Shown: one piece after another, positions 17,888-27,642 of the stretch
Position numbering within the stretch: the stretch's first letter is position 1
Layout: every line of letters starts with the position of its first letter
NCBI RefSeq assembly: GCF_963665355.1
Contig: NZ_OY762229.1
Location: forward strand, 4,650,001 to 4,714,000
DNA from: an uncultured Desulfobacter sp.
GTDB lineage: Bacteria; Desulfobacterota; Desulfobacteria; Desulfobacterales; Desulfobacteraceae
Reading direction: 5' to 3'
Length of the DNA: 64,000 nucleotides
Notes under the pieces: model-generated
What the model was told of the DNA's origin: nothing
Databases searched by the model: none
What the model saw: the letters and a program-made list of their open reading frames with translations, nothing else
Translations under genes and position numbers: made by a program

Positions 17888-19975
17888 ATGATCAGAGATC
17901 TTAAACGTGTAAGAAATATTGGAATCAGTGCCCACATTGACTCCGGTAAAACCACTCTTACTGAACGGATTCTTTTTTATACCAACCGAATCCACAAAAT
18001 CAACGAAGTCAGGGGCAAAGACGGCACAGGTGCGGTCATGGATTCCATGGAACTGGAAAAGGAAAGGGGTATTACCATTGCCTCTGCCGCCACCCATTGC
18101 GAGTGGAACAATCATGCCGTCAATATTATTGACACACCGGGCCATGTGGATTTTACCGTGGAAGTGGAACGGTCTTTACGCGTTCTGGATGGCGTTGTTC
18201 TCATCCTGTGCTCGGTATCCGGTGTGCAGTCCCAGTCCATTACCGTTGACCAGCAGATGAAACGCTACAAAGTTCCCTGCATTGCGTTTGTTAATAAATG
18301 TGACCGGTCAGGCGCCAACCCGCTGAAAGTATGCAAGCAGCTCAGGGATAAACTCGGACATAACTCCGTAATGCTGCAACTTCCCATCGGCCTTGAAGAC
18401 AAACATCAGGGTGTCATTGACCTTGTGAAAATGAAAGCCTTCTATTTTGAGGGTGACAACGGGGAGAAAATGGTTGAAGCTGAGATCCCTGCAGAGCTCA
18501 AAGATGATGCCGTTTCTGCCCGGGAAGAGATGATTGATGCGGTTTCCCTGTTTTCCGAAGCCCTGACCGATGCTATTCTTGAAGAAGCTGAAATCACTGA
18601 AGAGATGATCATGGCTGCCGTAAGAACCGGTACCATTGCCCGGGAGATGACCCCGGTGTTCCTGGGTTCCGCATACAAAAACAAAGCAGTCCAACCCCTT
18701 CTCAATGCTGTTATCAGCTACCTGCCCTGCCCCCTGGACATTAAAAATGAAGCCATGGATCTGGACAATAACGAAGAGACGGTTATTCTCGAGAGTGATT
18801 TTGACAAACCCACGGTGGCCCTGGCCTTTAAACTGGAAGACGGCCAGTATGGTCAGTTGACATATATCCGTGTGTACCAGGGCTGTGTGAGCAAAGGCGA
18901 CACCCTGATCAACTCCAGGGACCACAAAAAGGTTAAAATCGGCCGTCTGATCAGGATGCACTCCAACCAGATGGAAGATGTGGAATCCGTTCCGGCCGGT
19001 CATATCGGCGCCATGTTCGGCATTGACTGTGCATCGGGCGACACCTTTGTTTCACCGGATATCAACTACTCCATGCTGGCCATGCACGTCATGGAACCGG
19101 TTATCTCTTTGTCCATCACGCCCAAGGACAACAAAGCCCAGATCAATATGTCCAAGGCCCTGAACCGGTTTACCAAGGAGGACCCCACATTCAAAACCTA
19201 TGTGGACCATGAAACCGGAGACACCATCATCCAGGGCATGGGCGAGCTTCACCTGGAGGTATACGTGGAGCGTATGAAGCGCGAATACAAGGCCGAGGTA
19301 CTCACAGGCCAGCCCAGGGTGGCCTACAGAGAAACCATTACCCAGAAAGCCCCGTTCAACTACACCCACAAAAAACAGACCGGTGGTGCTGGCCAGTTCG
19401 GCCGTGTGGCCGGTTTTATGGAGCCTTGTGAAGAAGAATTTGAATTTGTCAACAAGATCACCGGCGGCCGCATTCCCACCCAGTACATTCCGGCCTGCGA
19501 GAAAGGCTTTCAGGCCTGCCTTGCAAAGGGTCCAAGTTTAGAGTTCCCGGTAACCGGCGTTAAGGTCACCCTGGAAGATGGTGCCTACCATGCCGTGGAC
19601 TCCTCTGAAATGGCATTCCAGGCAGCAGCCCGGGGCGGTTTTCTTGAGGCTTACAACAAGGCAAAGCCTGTCGTTATGGAACCTATCATGAAGGTGGTGA
19701 TTGAAACCCCCAATGAATTCCAGGGCGCCTGCATGGGTCTGATCAACCAGCGGCGCGGCATTATCCAGGGCTCCCAGGAGGAAGGAACCATGTCAGTCAT
19801 CGAATCCCAGGTGCCGCTGTCCGACATGTTCGGTTTTTCCACCGTGCTGAGATCCGCCACCCAGGGCAAGGCCCAGTTCACAATGGAATTTTCCACATAC
19901 AAACAGGCTCCCCAGTCTGTGGCAGAGGAAATTGCCAAGAAAAAAGCCGAAGAAAGAGCAGCTAAAAATAAATAA
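17888..19975 (+). CDS. fusA: Elongation factor G, spirochaete/delta (mitochondrial EF-G1-like) type
   Basis: This 695-residue GTPase has AHIDSGKT (15-22) as its P-loop, DTPGH as G3 and NKCD as G4, followed by the EF-G domains II-V. The switch region reads 'HEVRGKDGxGAxMDSMELE'-like ('[19 protein letters not shown]'), with Ser-Gly in the P-loop instead of the common AHIDAGKTT. That combination is characteristic of mitochondrial EF-G1 and the bacterial spdEFG1 lineage, not of str-operon EF-G. It is not in an rpsL/rpsG/tuf operon here. It should work in ribosome translocation. The ribosome site is AAGGACAAAACAAC before ATG. Confidence 0.9.
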   Translation: MIRDLKRVRNIGISAHIDSGKTTLTERILFYTNRIHKINEVRGKDGTGAVMDSMELEKERGITIASAATHCEWNNHAVNIIDTPGHVDFTVEVERSLRVLDGVVLILCSVSGVQSQSITVDQQMKRYKVPCIAFVNKCDRSGANPLKVCKQLRDKLGHNSVMLQLPIGLEDKHQGVIDLVKMKAFYFEGDNGEKMVEAEIPAELKDDAVSAREEMIDAVSLFSEALTDAILEEAEITEEMIMAAVRTGTIAREMTPVFLGSAYKNKAVQPLLNAVISYLPCPLDIKNEAMDLDNNEETVILESDFDKPTVALAFKLEDGQYGQLTYIRVYQGCVSKGDTLINSRDHKKVKIGRLIRMHSNQMEDVESVPAGHIGAMFGIDCASGDTFVSPDINYSMLAMHVMEPVISLSITPKDNKAQINMSKALNRFTKEDPTFKTYVDHETGDTIIQGMGELHLEVYVERMKREYKAEVLTGQPRVAYRETITQKAPFNYTHKKQTGGAGQFGRVAGFMEPCEEEFEFVNKITGGRIPTQYIPACEKGFQACLAKGPSLEFPVTGVKVTLEDGAYHAVDSSEMAFQAAARGGFLEAYNKAKPVVMEPIMKVVIETPNEFQGACMGLINQRRGIIQGSQEEGTMSVIESQVPLSDMFGFSTVLRSATQGKAQFTMEFSTYKQAPQSVAEEIAKKKAEERAAKNK

Positions 19976-20003
19976 GATCTTTTTTTTATATAAGAGAGGA
20001 AAA

Positions 20004-20699
20004 ATGCTTAAAAATGACCTCATTTTAAAAAGCCCGGTAGAAAAAACCATTGGTGCCGATAATATTACAGGTGGCCAGTTCGGTGCAGTAATTTCCCGGG
20101 CCGGCGTGGGCAAAACCCGGTTTCTGGTCCAGATTGCCATGGCACGCCTGCTGAGCGATGAAAAAGTGCTTCACGTCAGCCTATCTGACACCATGGAAAA
20201 AATTAACCTTAGATATCATGAAGGGTACACCAGTCTCATCGACAGTATCGGCTATGTTGACGCCCAGATTGCCGAACGGCTGTGGGATGAAATACAGCAC
20301 CACAAAACAGGCATTGCATACAATGAGTCCACTTTTAATGTAAGCAAAATCAGAGAGTATCTGAACAGCTTTAAAGGTGCGGATCTTACTTTGCCCACCC
20401 TGATGATTATTGACGGCTTTAATTTTGACACCGACCTTTCAGCCATTCTTGCTGATCTGCAAACGCTTCAGCAGGATTTCGGCATCTGCATCTGGTTTTC
20501 CATGCAAAGCCACAGGGAAGAACCACTGAATCCCGACGGTTATCCGGTTCAGCTGGAAAATTACGACACAATGTTTGACAAGGCGGTATTCCTTGATCCC
20601 GTAGATAATAAAGTTCAAGCCATTGTGCTTAAGGACGGAGACAGAACAGATCAAAAATATTTGCTGGATCCGGCCACATTGATGCCCGCGGAAATGTAA
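20004..20699 (+). CDS. P-loop ATPase of unknown function, cotranscribed with fusA
   Basis: Starting at ATG 20004 (GAGAGGAAAA upstream), 231 residues are encoded. A Walker A 'SRAGVGKTRF' lies at about 30-39, and 'PTLMIIDGFNF' near 133-143 is a Walker B-like strand. A later 'IWFSMQSHRE' resembles the sensor strand of RecA/RadA/KaiC-like ATPases. I do not recognise a named family. It begins 28 nt after fusA and is followed by a strong terminator, so the two form a two-gene unit. A role linked to translation is only contextual. Confidence 0.7.
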   Translation: MLKNDLILKSPVEKTIGADNITGGQFGAVISRAGVGKTRFLVQIAMARLLSDEKVLHVSLSDTMEKINLRYHEGYTSLIDSIGYVDAQIAERLWDEIQHHKTGIAYNESTFNVSKIREYLNSFKGADLTLPTLMIIDGFNFDTDLSAILADLQTLQQDFGICIWFSMQSHREEPLNPDGYPVQLENYDTMFDKAVFLDPVDNKVQAIVLKDGDRTDQKYLLDPATLMPAEM

Positions 20700-20760
20700 A
20701 CCTGGTTGCATCAACAATACGGGCTTGGCACATGCCGTATTGGCAGATCAAAACAATTAA

Positions 20761-20799
20761 AGGCCGCAATCCCCTTTATTATGGGATTGCGGCCTTTTT
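20761..20799 (+). terminator. Intrinsic terminator after the fusA/P-loop unit
   Basis: A 13-bp perfect stem AGGCCGCAATCCC (20761-20773) pairs with GGGATTGCGGCCT (20783-20795) across a 9-nt loop, and five T residues follow. It ends the fusA transcript before the alkaline phosphatase gene. Confidence 0.92.
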
Positions 20800-20935
20800 G
20801 TGTCTTATAAATGTACAGCGTTTGATCTAACAATTTCTTATTCAATTTCACAACCGATTCTAACCCAAATAAAATAATTTGTCCGGGTGAAGAATTCCAT
20901 CTATATTTTTACCATTATTCAAGGAAAGAATACCC

Positions 20936-22375
20936 ATGCAGTGTCTTAAACAGATTAAAAGCATTATTGCTGCAGGCCTGCTGCTGCTTTTTATGGCAGC
21001 ATCGGCTTTTGCAGGACAACCCAGGTACGTATTTTATTTTATTGGTGATGGTCTGGGAGCGGCCCAGCGTCAGTTCAGTGATTTTTTTCTCCAGGAACAA
21101 CTTAAGAACCCGGACAGCCGGCTTCTCATGAACACCTTTGAAATTGCCGGCATCAACACAACCTATTGTGCAGACACCCTGATAACCGATTCGGCAGCTG
21201 CCGGGACGGCCCTTGCCTCGGGCGTAAAAACCAACAAAGGCGTTATCGGCAAAGATGTAAACGGCAACAACGTTAAAACCCTGACCGAAGCCGCAAAAGA
21301 CCATGGCATGAAAACCGGTATCATCACCACCACCCGCCTGACCCATGCCACACCGGCTGCCTTTGCGGCACACAATGTTTCCAGAAATAATGAAAATGAA
21401 ATTGCCGATGATTTCTTAAATTCCGATGTTGATTTTTTTGCAGGCGGCGGTATCCGTCATTTTATTCCGTCATCCATGAAAATTGAAAAAGGCGATGCCA
21501 TAGGAAAAACCATCAAATCCAAACGCAAAGACGAAAAGAACCTGGTGAAAGGATTTCAAGACAAGGGATATTCAACCTATATAGGCATGAACGGGGCAAA
21601 GGCATTCCGGTCAGCCGATTTCTCAAAACAGGGTAAAGTATTTGCAGCCTTTACCTATACCCATATGCCCTATGAAGTGGAACGTATGAATCAGTACAAA
21701 GAAGTGCCTTCCATTGCCGAAATGACCAGAGCCGGCATTGATGTTCTGGACCAGGGAGACAAAGGCTTTTTCCTGATGGTTGAAGGGGGCAGAATTGACC
21801 ATGCCGCCCATGCCAATGACCCGACCGGCGTCATCTGGGACACCATCGCCTTTGACGATGCCATTAAAACAGCCTATGAATTTTTGAAAACCCACAAGGG
21901 CCAGACCCTGATTGTGGTTGTGGGCGACCATGAAACCGGCGGCATGGGACTTGGCATGGACAGTATGGGATACAAACTGAACATGGCAGCCCTTAATGAT
22001 ATCCATGTTTCCGTGGAGGATACCCTGAACGATGGCGCAGGGCAGTACAAAGGGGATAAGGCTGGTTATCTCAACTATCTTTCCAAAAACTTTGGCCTGT
22101 CCGACTTAACCGATGCTGAAACGGCAAGTCTGAACAAAGCCATGGACGCAGCCGATGCCGGACAGACACTGGGGTACTACAAACTGAACCCGGCAGCTCT
22201 GACAGCGGCCCACATTTTATCCACCCGGGCCAATATCAACTGGACAACCACCATCCACACCGCCACCATGATCCCCATGTCCGCCACCGGTACATATGCC
22301 GGCCGGTTTGGCGGCTACAAGGACAACACCCAGATTGCCCAGACAATGGCCCAGGTATTAGGATTTAGTCTTTGA
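20936..22375 (+). CDS. Alkaline phosphatase, exported
   Basis: The 479-residue protein has a signal peptide (1-27, ending 'SAFAG') and the alkaline phosphatase core. The metal ligand Asp38 is in 'FIGDGLG', the nucleophile Ser86 is in 'TDSAAAGTA', then 'VEGGRIDHAAH' at 282-292 and 'GDHETGG' at 330-336. It hydrolyses phosphate monoesters in the periplasm. It is of the short bacterial type (PF00245), with a C-terminal region containing 'WTTTIHTATMIPMSATG'. It overlaps the next gene by 4 nt. I saw no clear Pho box upstream. Confidence 0.92.
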   Translation: MQCLKQIKSIIAAGLLLLFMAASAFAGQPRYVFYFIGDGLGAAQRQFSDFFLQEQLKNPDSRLLMNTFEIAGINTTYCADTLITDSAAAGTALASGVKTNKGVIGKDVNGNNVKTLTEAAKDHGMKTGIITTTRLTHATPAAFAAHNVSRNNENEIADDFLNSDVDFFAGGGIRHFIPSSMKIEKGDAIGKTIKSKRKDEKNLVKGFQDKGYSTYIGMNGAKAFRSADFSKQGKVFAAFTYTHMPYEVERMNQYKEVPSIAEMTRAGIDVLDQGDKGFFLMVEGGRIDHAAHANDPTGVIWDTIAFDDAIKTAYEFLKTHKGQTLIVVVGDHETGGMGLGMDSMGYKLNMAALNDIHVSVEDTLNDGAGQYKGDKAGYLNYLSKNFGLSDLTDAETASLNKAMDAADAGQTLGYYKLNPAALTAAHILSTRANINWTTTIHTATMIPMSATGTYAGRFGGYKDNTQIAQTMAQVLGFSL

Positions 22376-23499
22376 ATAAATCCTTCGTCTTATCGATTCT
22401 GATTTTGTCTGCCCTTATGGCAGCCATGTTTTATTACTTCATGGCCCGGGAACCGGCCCTTGCCCCATTTACCCTGGAATCCCGGGCCAGGGTAATTTCT
22501 GTGGATGATTCCGAAGTCCACACATCAGGTCTTTCTCACCTGGGGTTTCAGACCCTTGAAATTGAAATCTTGAATACACGGTTCAAAGGTGTAAAAACCC
22601 AGGCATCCAACAGCCTTAACGGCCAGATCGATCTTGAAAATCTGTACCATGTCAATGATACCATCATCGCAGCCATCATCATGGATAAAGACGGCAGCAT
22701 CGAACATGTCAAAGCCGTTGACCTTTACCGGCAGAACAGCCTTTTATCCATGTTTATCGTGTTTACCATTGCATTGCTGCTCTATGCCGGTGCCGTTGGC
22801 GTCAAAGCCCTTATTTCCTTTATTCTGTCCATCTTTATTATCTGGGAAATCCTGGTTAAACAGATACTTGCAGGGCATCCGCCCCTGATCACAACCACGT
22901 TCACCCTTATTTTGCTGTCGGCAATCATCATCTTCATGGTGGCCGGCGTCAACCGCAAAGGCCTGACCGCATTCTTGGGGACCATTGCGGGCCTTGGCGT
23001 AACCCTTTTTGCCACACTTGTTTTCGGAAAAAATGCCGGTCTTCTGGGAATGACCCAACCCTATGTGAATACACTTATCTTTTCCGGATACTACAACCTT
23101 GACATCAGGCAGATCTTTTATTCCGCCATCGTACTTGGTGCATCGGGTGCAGCCATGGACATCGCCATGGATATTGCGGCGTCCATGGATGAGATCAGAA
23201 TCAAAAAACCGGATATCAGTGCAAGGGAACTGATGAAATCAGGATTCACAGTGGGGCGCCAGGTCATCGGAACCATGACCACCACACTGCTTTTGGCCTA
23301 TTCTGGAGGGTATCTGACGCTATTGATGATTTTCAGGGTGAAAGACCCAAGCTTTGTGCGCATGATCAACCTGAAAATCGTCTCAGCTGAAATCATGAGA
23401 ACCCTGATCGGCAGCATCGGCCTGGTTATGGTGGCACCGATCACCGCTCTCCTTGGCGGGGTTATCATTGCAGGCCTTACCACCCACGCCCGAAAATAG
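22372..23499 (+). CDS. YibE/F-family membrane protein
   Basis: The 375-residue protein starts with TTG 22372, overlapping the phosphatase stop. It has an N-terminal membrane anchor, an extracytoplasmic beta region (about 35-115) and then about seven membrane segments. The family-typical 'VTLFATLVFGKNAGLLGMTQ' is followed by 'SAIVLGASGAAMDIAMDIAASMDEI'. YibE/F proteins are polytopic and of unknown biochemical role. Translational coupling to alkaline phosphatase suggests a joint function, perhaps in phosphate handling, but this is inference. Confidence 0.85.
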   Translation: MNKSFVLSILILSALMAAMFYYFMAREPALAPFTLESRARVISVDDSEVHTSGLSHLGFQTLEIEILNTRFKGVKTQASNSLNGQIDLENLYHVNDTIIAAIIMDKDGSIEHVKAVDLYRQNSLLSMFIVFTIALLLYAGAVGVKALISFILSIFIIWEILVKQILAGHPPLITTTFTLILLSAIIIFMVAGVNRKGLTAFLGTIAGLGVTLFATLVFGKNAGLLGMTQPYVNTLIFSGYYNLDIRQIFYSAIVLGASGAAMDIAMDIAASMDEIRIKKPDISARELMKSGFTVGRQVIGTMTTTLLLAYSGGYLTLLMIFRVKDPSFVRMINLKIVSAEIMRTLIGSIGLVMVAPITALLGGVIIAGLTTHARK

Positions 23500-23549
23500 T
23501 CCTAAATCTGTATCAAACTCAACATTCCGAATCCTGCCCCTGACAACCG

Positions 23550-25349
23550 TCACGAAGCGGTTTTCATCAATTCTTCGATCTGGGCTGCATCCATCTTTTC
23601 ATTCTTTAAAAGAATCTCGGCGGCCTGTTCCAGGGTCTTATGCTGTTTTGAAAGGATATCCAGTGCCCGGTCATACTGCTGTGAAATGATCTTCTTGACC
23701 TCCTCATCTATCTTCTGGGCGGTCTGTTCACTGTATTCGGCTGCACCGTCGGGCATGATATCAAGAAACTGGGCCTTTCGTTTCCGGGCATAGTAAACAT
23801 TGCCCAGGGTCTCGCCCATCCCGTACTCTTTGACCATGCTCTGGGCAATGTCCGTGGCCCGGGCCAGGTCGTTCATGGCTCCGGTGGAGACCTCATTAAA
23901 AATGATCTGTTCTGCGGCCCGGCCCCCCAGAAGCGTGACAATCTTGGCCAAAAGCTCACTGCGGCTCATCAGGAAACGATCCTCGGTGGGCACCTGGAGG
24001 GTGTACCCCAGGGCACCTATCCCCCTGGGTATAATGGAGATCTTCTGCACAGGATCCGCACCGGGCACATTCATGGCCACCAGGGCATGCCCCAGTTCAT
24101 GGAATGCCACGATGCGGCGCTCTTTGGGGTTGATCAAACGGTTTTTCTTTTCAAGGCCCGCAATCACCCTCTCAACAGCCTCCTGGAATTCAGGCAGCCC
24201 CACAGCATTCTTGCTTTTCCGGACTGCCAGCAGGGTCGCCTCGTTGACCAGATTGGCAAGATCGGCCCCAACCATGCCCGGGGTCATGGCGGCAATGGCG
24301 GCCACGTCAAGGGGCTCTTCCACCTTGATCTTTTTCAGGTGAACATTGAGGATATCCTCCCTGCCCTTCTTATCCGGGCGGTCCACAAGGATCTGGCGGT
24401 CAAACCGGCCGGGCCGCAGAAGCGCGGGATCAAGAATTTCAGGCCGATTGGTGGCAGCCAGCAGAATGACCCCCAGGGTGGAATCAAATCCGTCCATCTC
24501 CACCAGCAGCTGATTTAAGGTCTGCTCCCGCTCATCGTTTCCTCCGACAAACCCGGCTCCCCTGGCCTTTCCCAGGGCATCCAGTTCATCAATAAATATG
24601 ATGCAGGGCGCTTTGAGTTTGGCCTGGTCAAACAGCTCCCTCACCCTGGCTGCCCCAAGGCCCACAAACATTTCAACAAACTCCGCCCCGCTGATGAAAA
24701 AAAACGGCACACCGCTTTCTCCGGCCACAGCCTTGGCCAGAAGGGTTTTTCCCGTCCCCGGAGGCCCCACCAGCATCACGCCCTTGGGCAGCTTACCGCC
24801 AAGCTCACTGAATTTACCCGGACTCTTTAAAAAATCCACCACCTCCACCAGTTCCTGCCGGGCCTCATCCACGCCGGCCACATCATTAAAACTGATGTTA
24901 AGTTCGTCCTGGACATAGATTTTTGCCTTGTTTCCCCCCAGGCGCATGAATCCTGCCTGCTGTTTTCCCATGTAACGCATAAGGTAAAACCAAACCCCGA
25001 AAAACAGAGCTGTGGGAACGATCCAGGACATCACAGTTGCCATGAAATTGGATTGAATTTCTCCTTTGAAAACGGCATCACTGGATTTAAGCAACTGGGA
25101 CATGTCGGCGTCCACCCGGATTGTACGGAATTTTTTCTCTTTGCCGCCGTTATCGGTTTTAAGTTTTCCCTGGATCTGATTGACAGATACAGCCACCTCA
25201 GACACCTTGTTTTCATGGATCAATTCAAGAAAGCGGCTGTAGGGTATGACTTCAACGGCAAACATGGACGCGATATACTGCTGGAGCAGCAGGACCACCC
25301 ATACGCCCATGACAACGTACCAGATTGAAACTTTGTGCTGTTTTTCCAT
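23550..25349 (-). CDS. ftsH: ATP-dependent zinc metalloprotease FtsH
   Basis: The 599-residue protein has two N-terminal membrane segments (about 10-30 and 104-124), then an AAA+ domain with Walker A GPPGTGKT (195-202), Walker B IIFIDELD (250-257) and the second region of homology at 300-320. The zinc site HELGH is at 417-421. FtsH degrades membrane and regulatory proteins. Compared with the E. coli protein it is slightly short and carries DELDA instead of DEIDA and HELGH instead of HEAGH. The ribosome site GAGGAG lies before ATG 25349. It may be a second FtsH paralogue; the genome copy number is not visible. Confidence 0.93.
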   Translation of the reverse strand: MEKQHKVSIWYVVMGVWVVLLLQQYIASMFAVEVIPYSRFLELIHENKVSEVAVSVNQIQGKLKTDNGGKEKKFRTIRVDADMSQLLKSSDAVFKGEIQSNFMATVMSWIVPTALFFGVWFYLMRYMGKQQAGFMRLGGNKAKIYVQDELNISFNDVAGVDEARQELVEVVDFLKSPGKFSELGGKLPKGVMLVGPPGTGKTLLAKAVAGESGVPFFFISGAEFVEMFVGLGAARVRELFDQAKLKAPCIIFIDELDALGKARGAGFVGGNDEREQTLNQLLVEMDGFDSTLGVILLAATNRPEILDPALLRPGRFDRQILVDRPDKKGREDILNVHLKKIKVEEPLDVAAIAAMTPGMVGADLANLVNEATLLAVRKSKNAVGLPEFQEAVERVIAGLEKKNRLINPKERRIVAFHELGHALVAMNVPGADPVQKISIIPRGIGALGYTLQVPTEDRFLMSRSELLAKIVTLLGGRAAEQIIFNEVSTGAMNDLARATDIAQSMVKEYGMGETLGNVYYARKRKAQFLDIMPDGAAEYSEQTAQKIDEEVKKIISQQYDRALDILSKQHKTLEQAAEILLKNEKMDAAQIEELMKTAS

Positions 25350-25396
25350 AATTCTCCTCGTGTGAATGTATTATGCAGGCCGTGAAAAACCTTAAA

Positions 25397-26362
25397 TCAG
25401 GAACTGCGGACCAGATACAGGGTGTAGACAATGTAAGATAAGAGCAGCATCAGGCCTTCCCAGCGATTGATCCTGCCCTGCCTGCCTTTAAATCCATAGC
25501 ATAGAATAAAAAGAGAAACCGTGAACAGACCCATGACCAGAAGATCCCGGTACAAAATCTCGGGTGGCACGGAAAGGGGATGAATGACTCCTGCAACGCC
25601 CACCACAGCCAGGGTATTGAACAGATTGGAGCCCAGCACGTTACCCACGGCAATGTCGTGGGCGCCTTTGCGGGCGGCAATAACCGAGGAGGCCAGTTCC
25701 GGCAGGGATGTTCCCACGGCCACAACAGTAAGCCCTATGATCAGATCACTTACACCCAAAAGCCGGCTGATATTCACCGCCGCCCAGACCAGCAACCGGG
25801 AACTTGCAAGGAGCAGAACAAGCCCCACGACAATCTTGAACACGGCACTGCCAATGGACATGCTCCCGGGTGTCATCTGGGTTTTGACCTCTTTGGCCAG
25901 GGAATCCGTTTCCTCTCGCAACCCGTTTTGGATTGACCATACGATCAGGGCCAGAAAACATGCCAGCAGCGCCCAGGCATCCAGCCGGGAGACGTTTCCG
26001 TCAAAGGCCTGATATCCGGCCACAGCCGTACCAAGTGAAAGAATGGGCAGCTCGTTTTTCAAAACCCTGGAGTTCACCGTGACAGGATTGATCAATGCCG
26101 TTATCCCGAGAATTAATCCGATGTTGGCAATGTTGGAACCATAGGCATTTCCCAGGGCAATTCCCGAACTTCCCTGAAGTGCGGACATGACTGAAACAAG
26201 TATTTCAGGTAAAGAGGTACCGAAACCCACAATCACCATGCCGATTAAAAGGGGCGGCATGCCCCAATGCACGGCTGCGGCAGCCGCTCCTTCAATAAAT
26301 AGGTTGGCGCTCCAGACCAGGAGAAGTAAACCCGACATTATGCCTGAAAAGTATAGTATCAT
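25397..26362 (-). CDS. Calcium/sodium antiporter (CaCA family)
   Basis: Starting at ATG 26362 the protein has 321 residues and about ten membrane segments arranged as two inverted halves. Each half has the alpha-repeat: 'VGFGTSLPEILVSVMSALQG' in the first and 'VAVGTSLPELASSVIAARKG' in the second, with 'GNAYGSNIANIGLILG' and 'GNVLGSNLFNTLAVVG' following. These motifs bind the cations in YrbG-like exchangers. The upstream ORF extension (32 residues) is not conserved. It is likely cotranscribed with ftsH only if the promoter lies upstream of it, as it precedes ftsH by 47 nt. Confidence 0.9.
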   Translation of the reverse strand: MILYFSGIMSGLLLLVWSANLFIEGAAAAAVHWGMPPLLIGMVIVGFGTSLPEILVSVMSALQGSSGIALGNAYGSNIANIGLILGITALINPVTVNSRVLKNELPILSLGTAVAGYQAFDGNVSRLDAWALLACFLALIVWSIQNGLREETDSLAKEVKTQMTPGSMSIGSAVFKIVVGLVLLLASSRLLVWAAVNISRLLGVSDLIIGLTVVAVGTSLPELASSVIAARKGAHDIAVGNVLGSNLFNTLAVVGVAGVIHPLSVPPEILYRDLLVMGLFTVSLFILCYGFKGRQGRINRWEGLMLLLSYIVYTLYLVRSS

Positions 26363-26641
26363 TGAATCCTGCCCTGCTCTAAATTCCCAAGGAAAGCGTA
26401 TACGGACTGGTCGCAGACAACCACAATGATGTTGATTTTCATGGTCGATCTCCTTCATGGAAGGGGTAAAAATAGCTGTTTTAAAGTGGATGTTTCCGTG
26501 CTATTTGTCAACACAAACCCGGGATATGAAATAGGAAAAAACAAAGGATATAAAAGGTCAATGTCGACCCGCCTCGAACATGATTTTTTCACCCGGCCTC
26601 ACTGTAATATCCGCACTATTGGGAGATCCTTCAACACAATA

Positions 26642-27628
26642 ATGAAAAAACATTCTTATGCTATATTCCGAACTCTGGGTACACTCTTGATCAGCTTTCT
26701 TGCTTTAATATCAAATGTCTCGGCATCTGATTTTCCCCTGCCCCTGGCCACTCAAAAGGTTATGCCCTTGAGAAACCTGGCAGATCAAAATTTTCAAAAA
26801 GGGCTTGAAAATGCGTTATCACAGAATAAAACCTGGCGGAAACTGATCCGAGAAAAGAGAATGGCCGTGGGCCTGGTGGATTTGTCCGATTTAAACCATG
26901 TCCTGTTTGCCCGGGTCAACGGAGGCGAAATGATGTATGCGGCCAGCTTGCCCAAGATCGCTATCCTGCTGGCGGCCTTTCACAGTTTTGAGTACGACGG
27001 ACTTGAACAAACCCCAAAGATCATGGGAGACCTCACCCTGATGATACGCAAATCCAATAACCAGGCAGCCACCCGGGTAATTGAAAAAATCACCCTTAAA
27101 CGGATCCAGCAAATCCTGATAATGCCCCAGTACGAATTTTATGACCAGGATCACGGGGGCGGCCTGTGGGTGGGCAAAAAATATGCAAAAACCGACAGCA
27201 GGCTTCCCGATCCCATCAAGGGCTTAAGCCACGGTGCCACTGCCACCCAGGTGTGCCGGTTCTATTATCAGCTGGCCATGGGCCGGCTGATCAATCTCGA
27301 CCGGAGCCGCCAGATGCTGGAAATATTGGTGGACCCGGGTATCGAGCATAAATTTGTCAAAGTATTGAAAAACATTGTCCCGGATGCCAAGATCTTCCGG
27401 AAATCCGGGACATGGAAAACCTGGCATTCTGATTCCGTTCTGGTCTGGGGCCCCGAATGGCGGCGATACATCGCCGTGGCCCTAGTAGAAGACAAAAATG
27501 GAGAGATGATTTTAAGAAAACTGCTTCCGGTACTGGAATCTGTGCTTAAAGATAATACCGGTAAAGCCACGGTGCCGCGTCTGGAACAGGGGGCGGCAGA
27601 TCCGTCGGTCCAGAAGGCCGGATTTTAG
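26642..27628 (+). CDS. Exported class A beta-lactamase-like serine hydrolase
   Basis: I start at ATG 26642 (328 residues), which gives a signal peptide (1-29, ending 'SNVSAS'). The fold markers are S-x-x-K as SLPK at 102-105, an SDN-like SNN at 138-140 and a KSG as 'FRKSGTW' near residue 257. These belong to the beta-lactamase/transpeptidase superfamily, but a true resistance enzyme is not indicated. It is the first gene of the 26.6-34.8 kb cassette, with a similar paralogue at the other end. The next gene starts 14 nt downstream. Confidence 0.78.
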   Translation: MKKHSYAIFRTLGTLLISFLALISNVSASDFPLPLATQKVMPLRNLADQNFQKGLENALSQNKTWRKLIREKRMAVGLVDLSDLNHVLFARVNGGEMMYAASLPKIAILLAAFHSFEYDGLEQTPKIMGDLTLMIRKSNNQAATRVIEKITLKRIQQILIMPQYEFYDQDHGGGLWVGKKYAKTDSRLPDPIKGLSHGATATQVCRFYYQLAMGRLINLDRSRQMLEILVDPGIEHKFVKVLKNIVPDAKIFRKSGTWKTWHSDSVLVWGPEWRRYIAVALVEDKNGEMILRKLLPVLESVLKDNTGKATVPRLEQGAADPSVQKAGF

Positions 27629-27642
27629 GAAAAAAAAGACCC

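Noticed and set aside
26426-26641. Upstream extension of the first serine hydrolase
   Set aside because: The added 72 residues have no family pattern and would bury the signal peptide; the start at 26642 is preferred.
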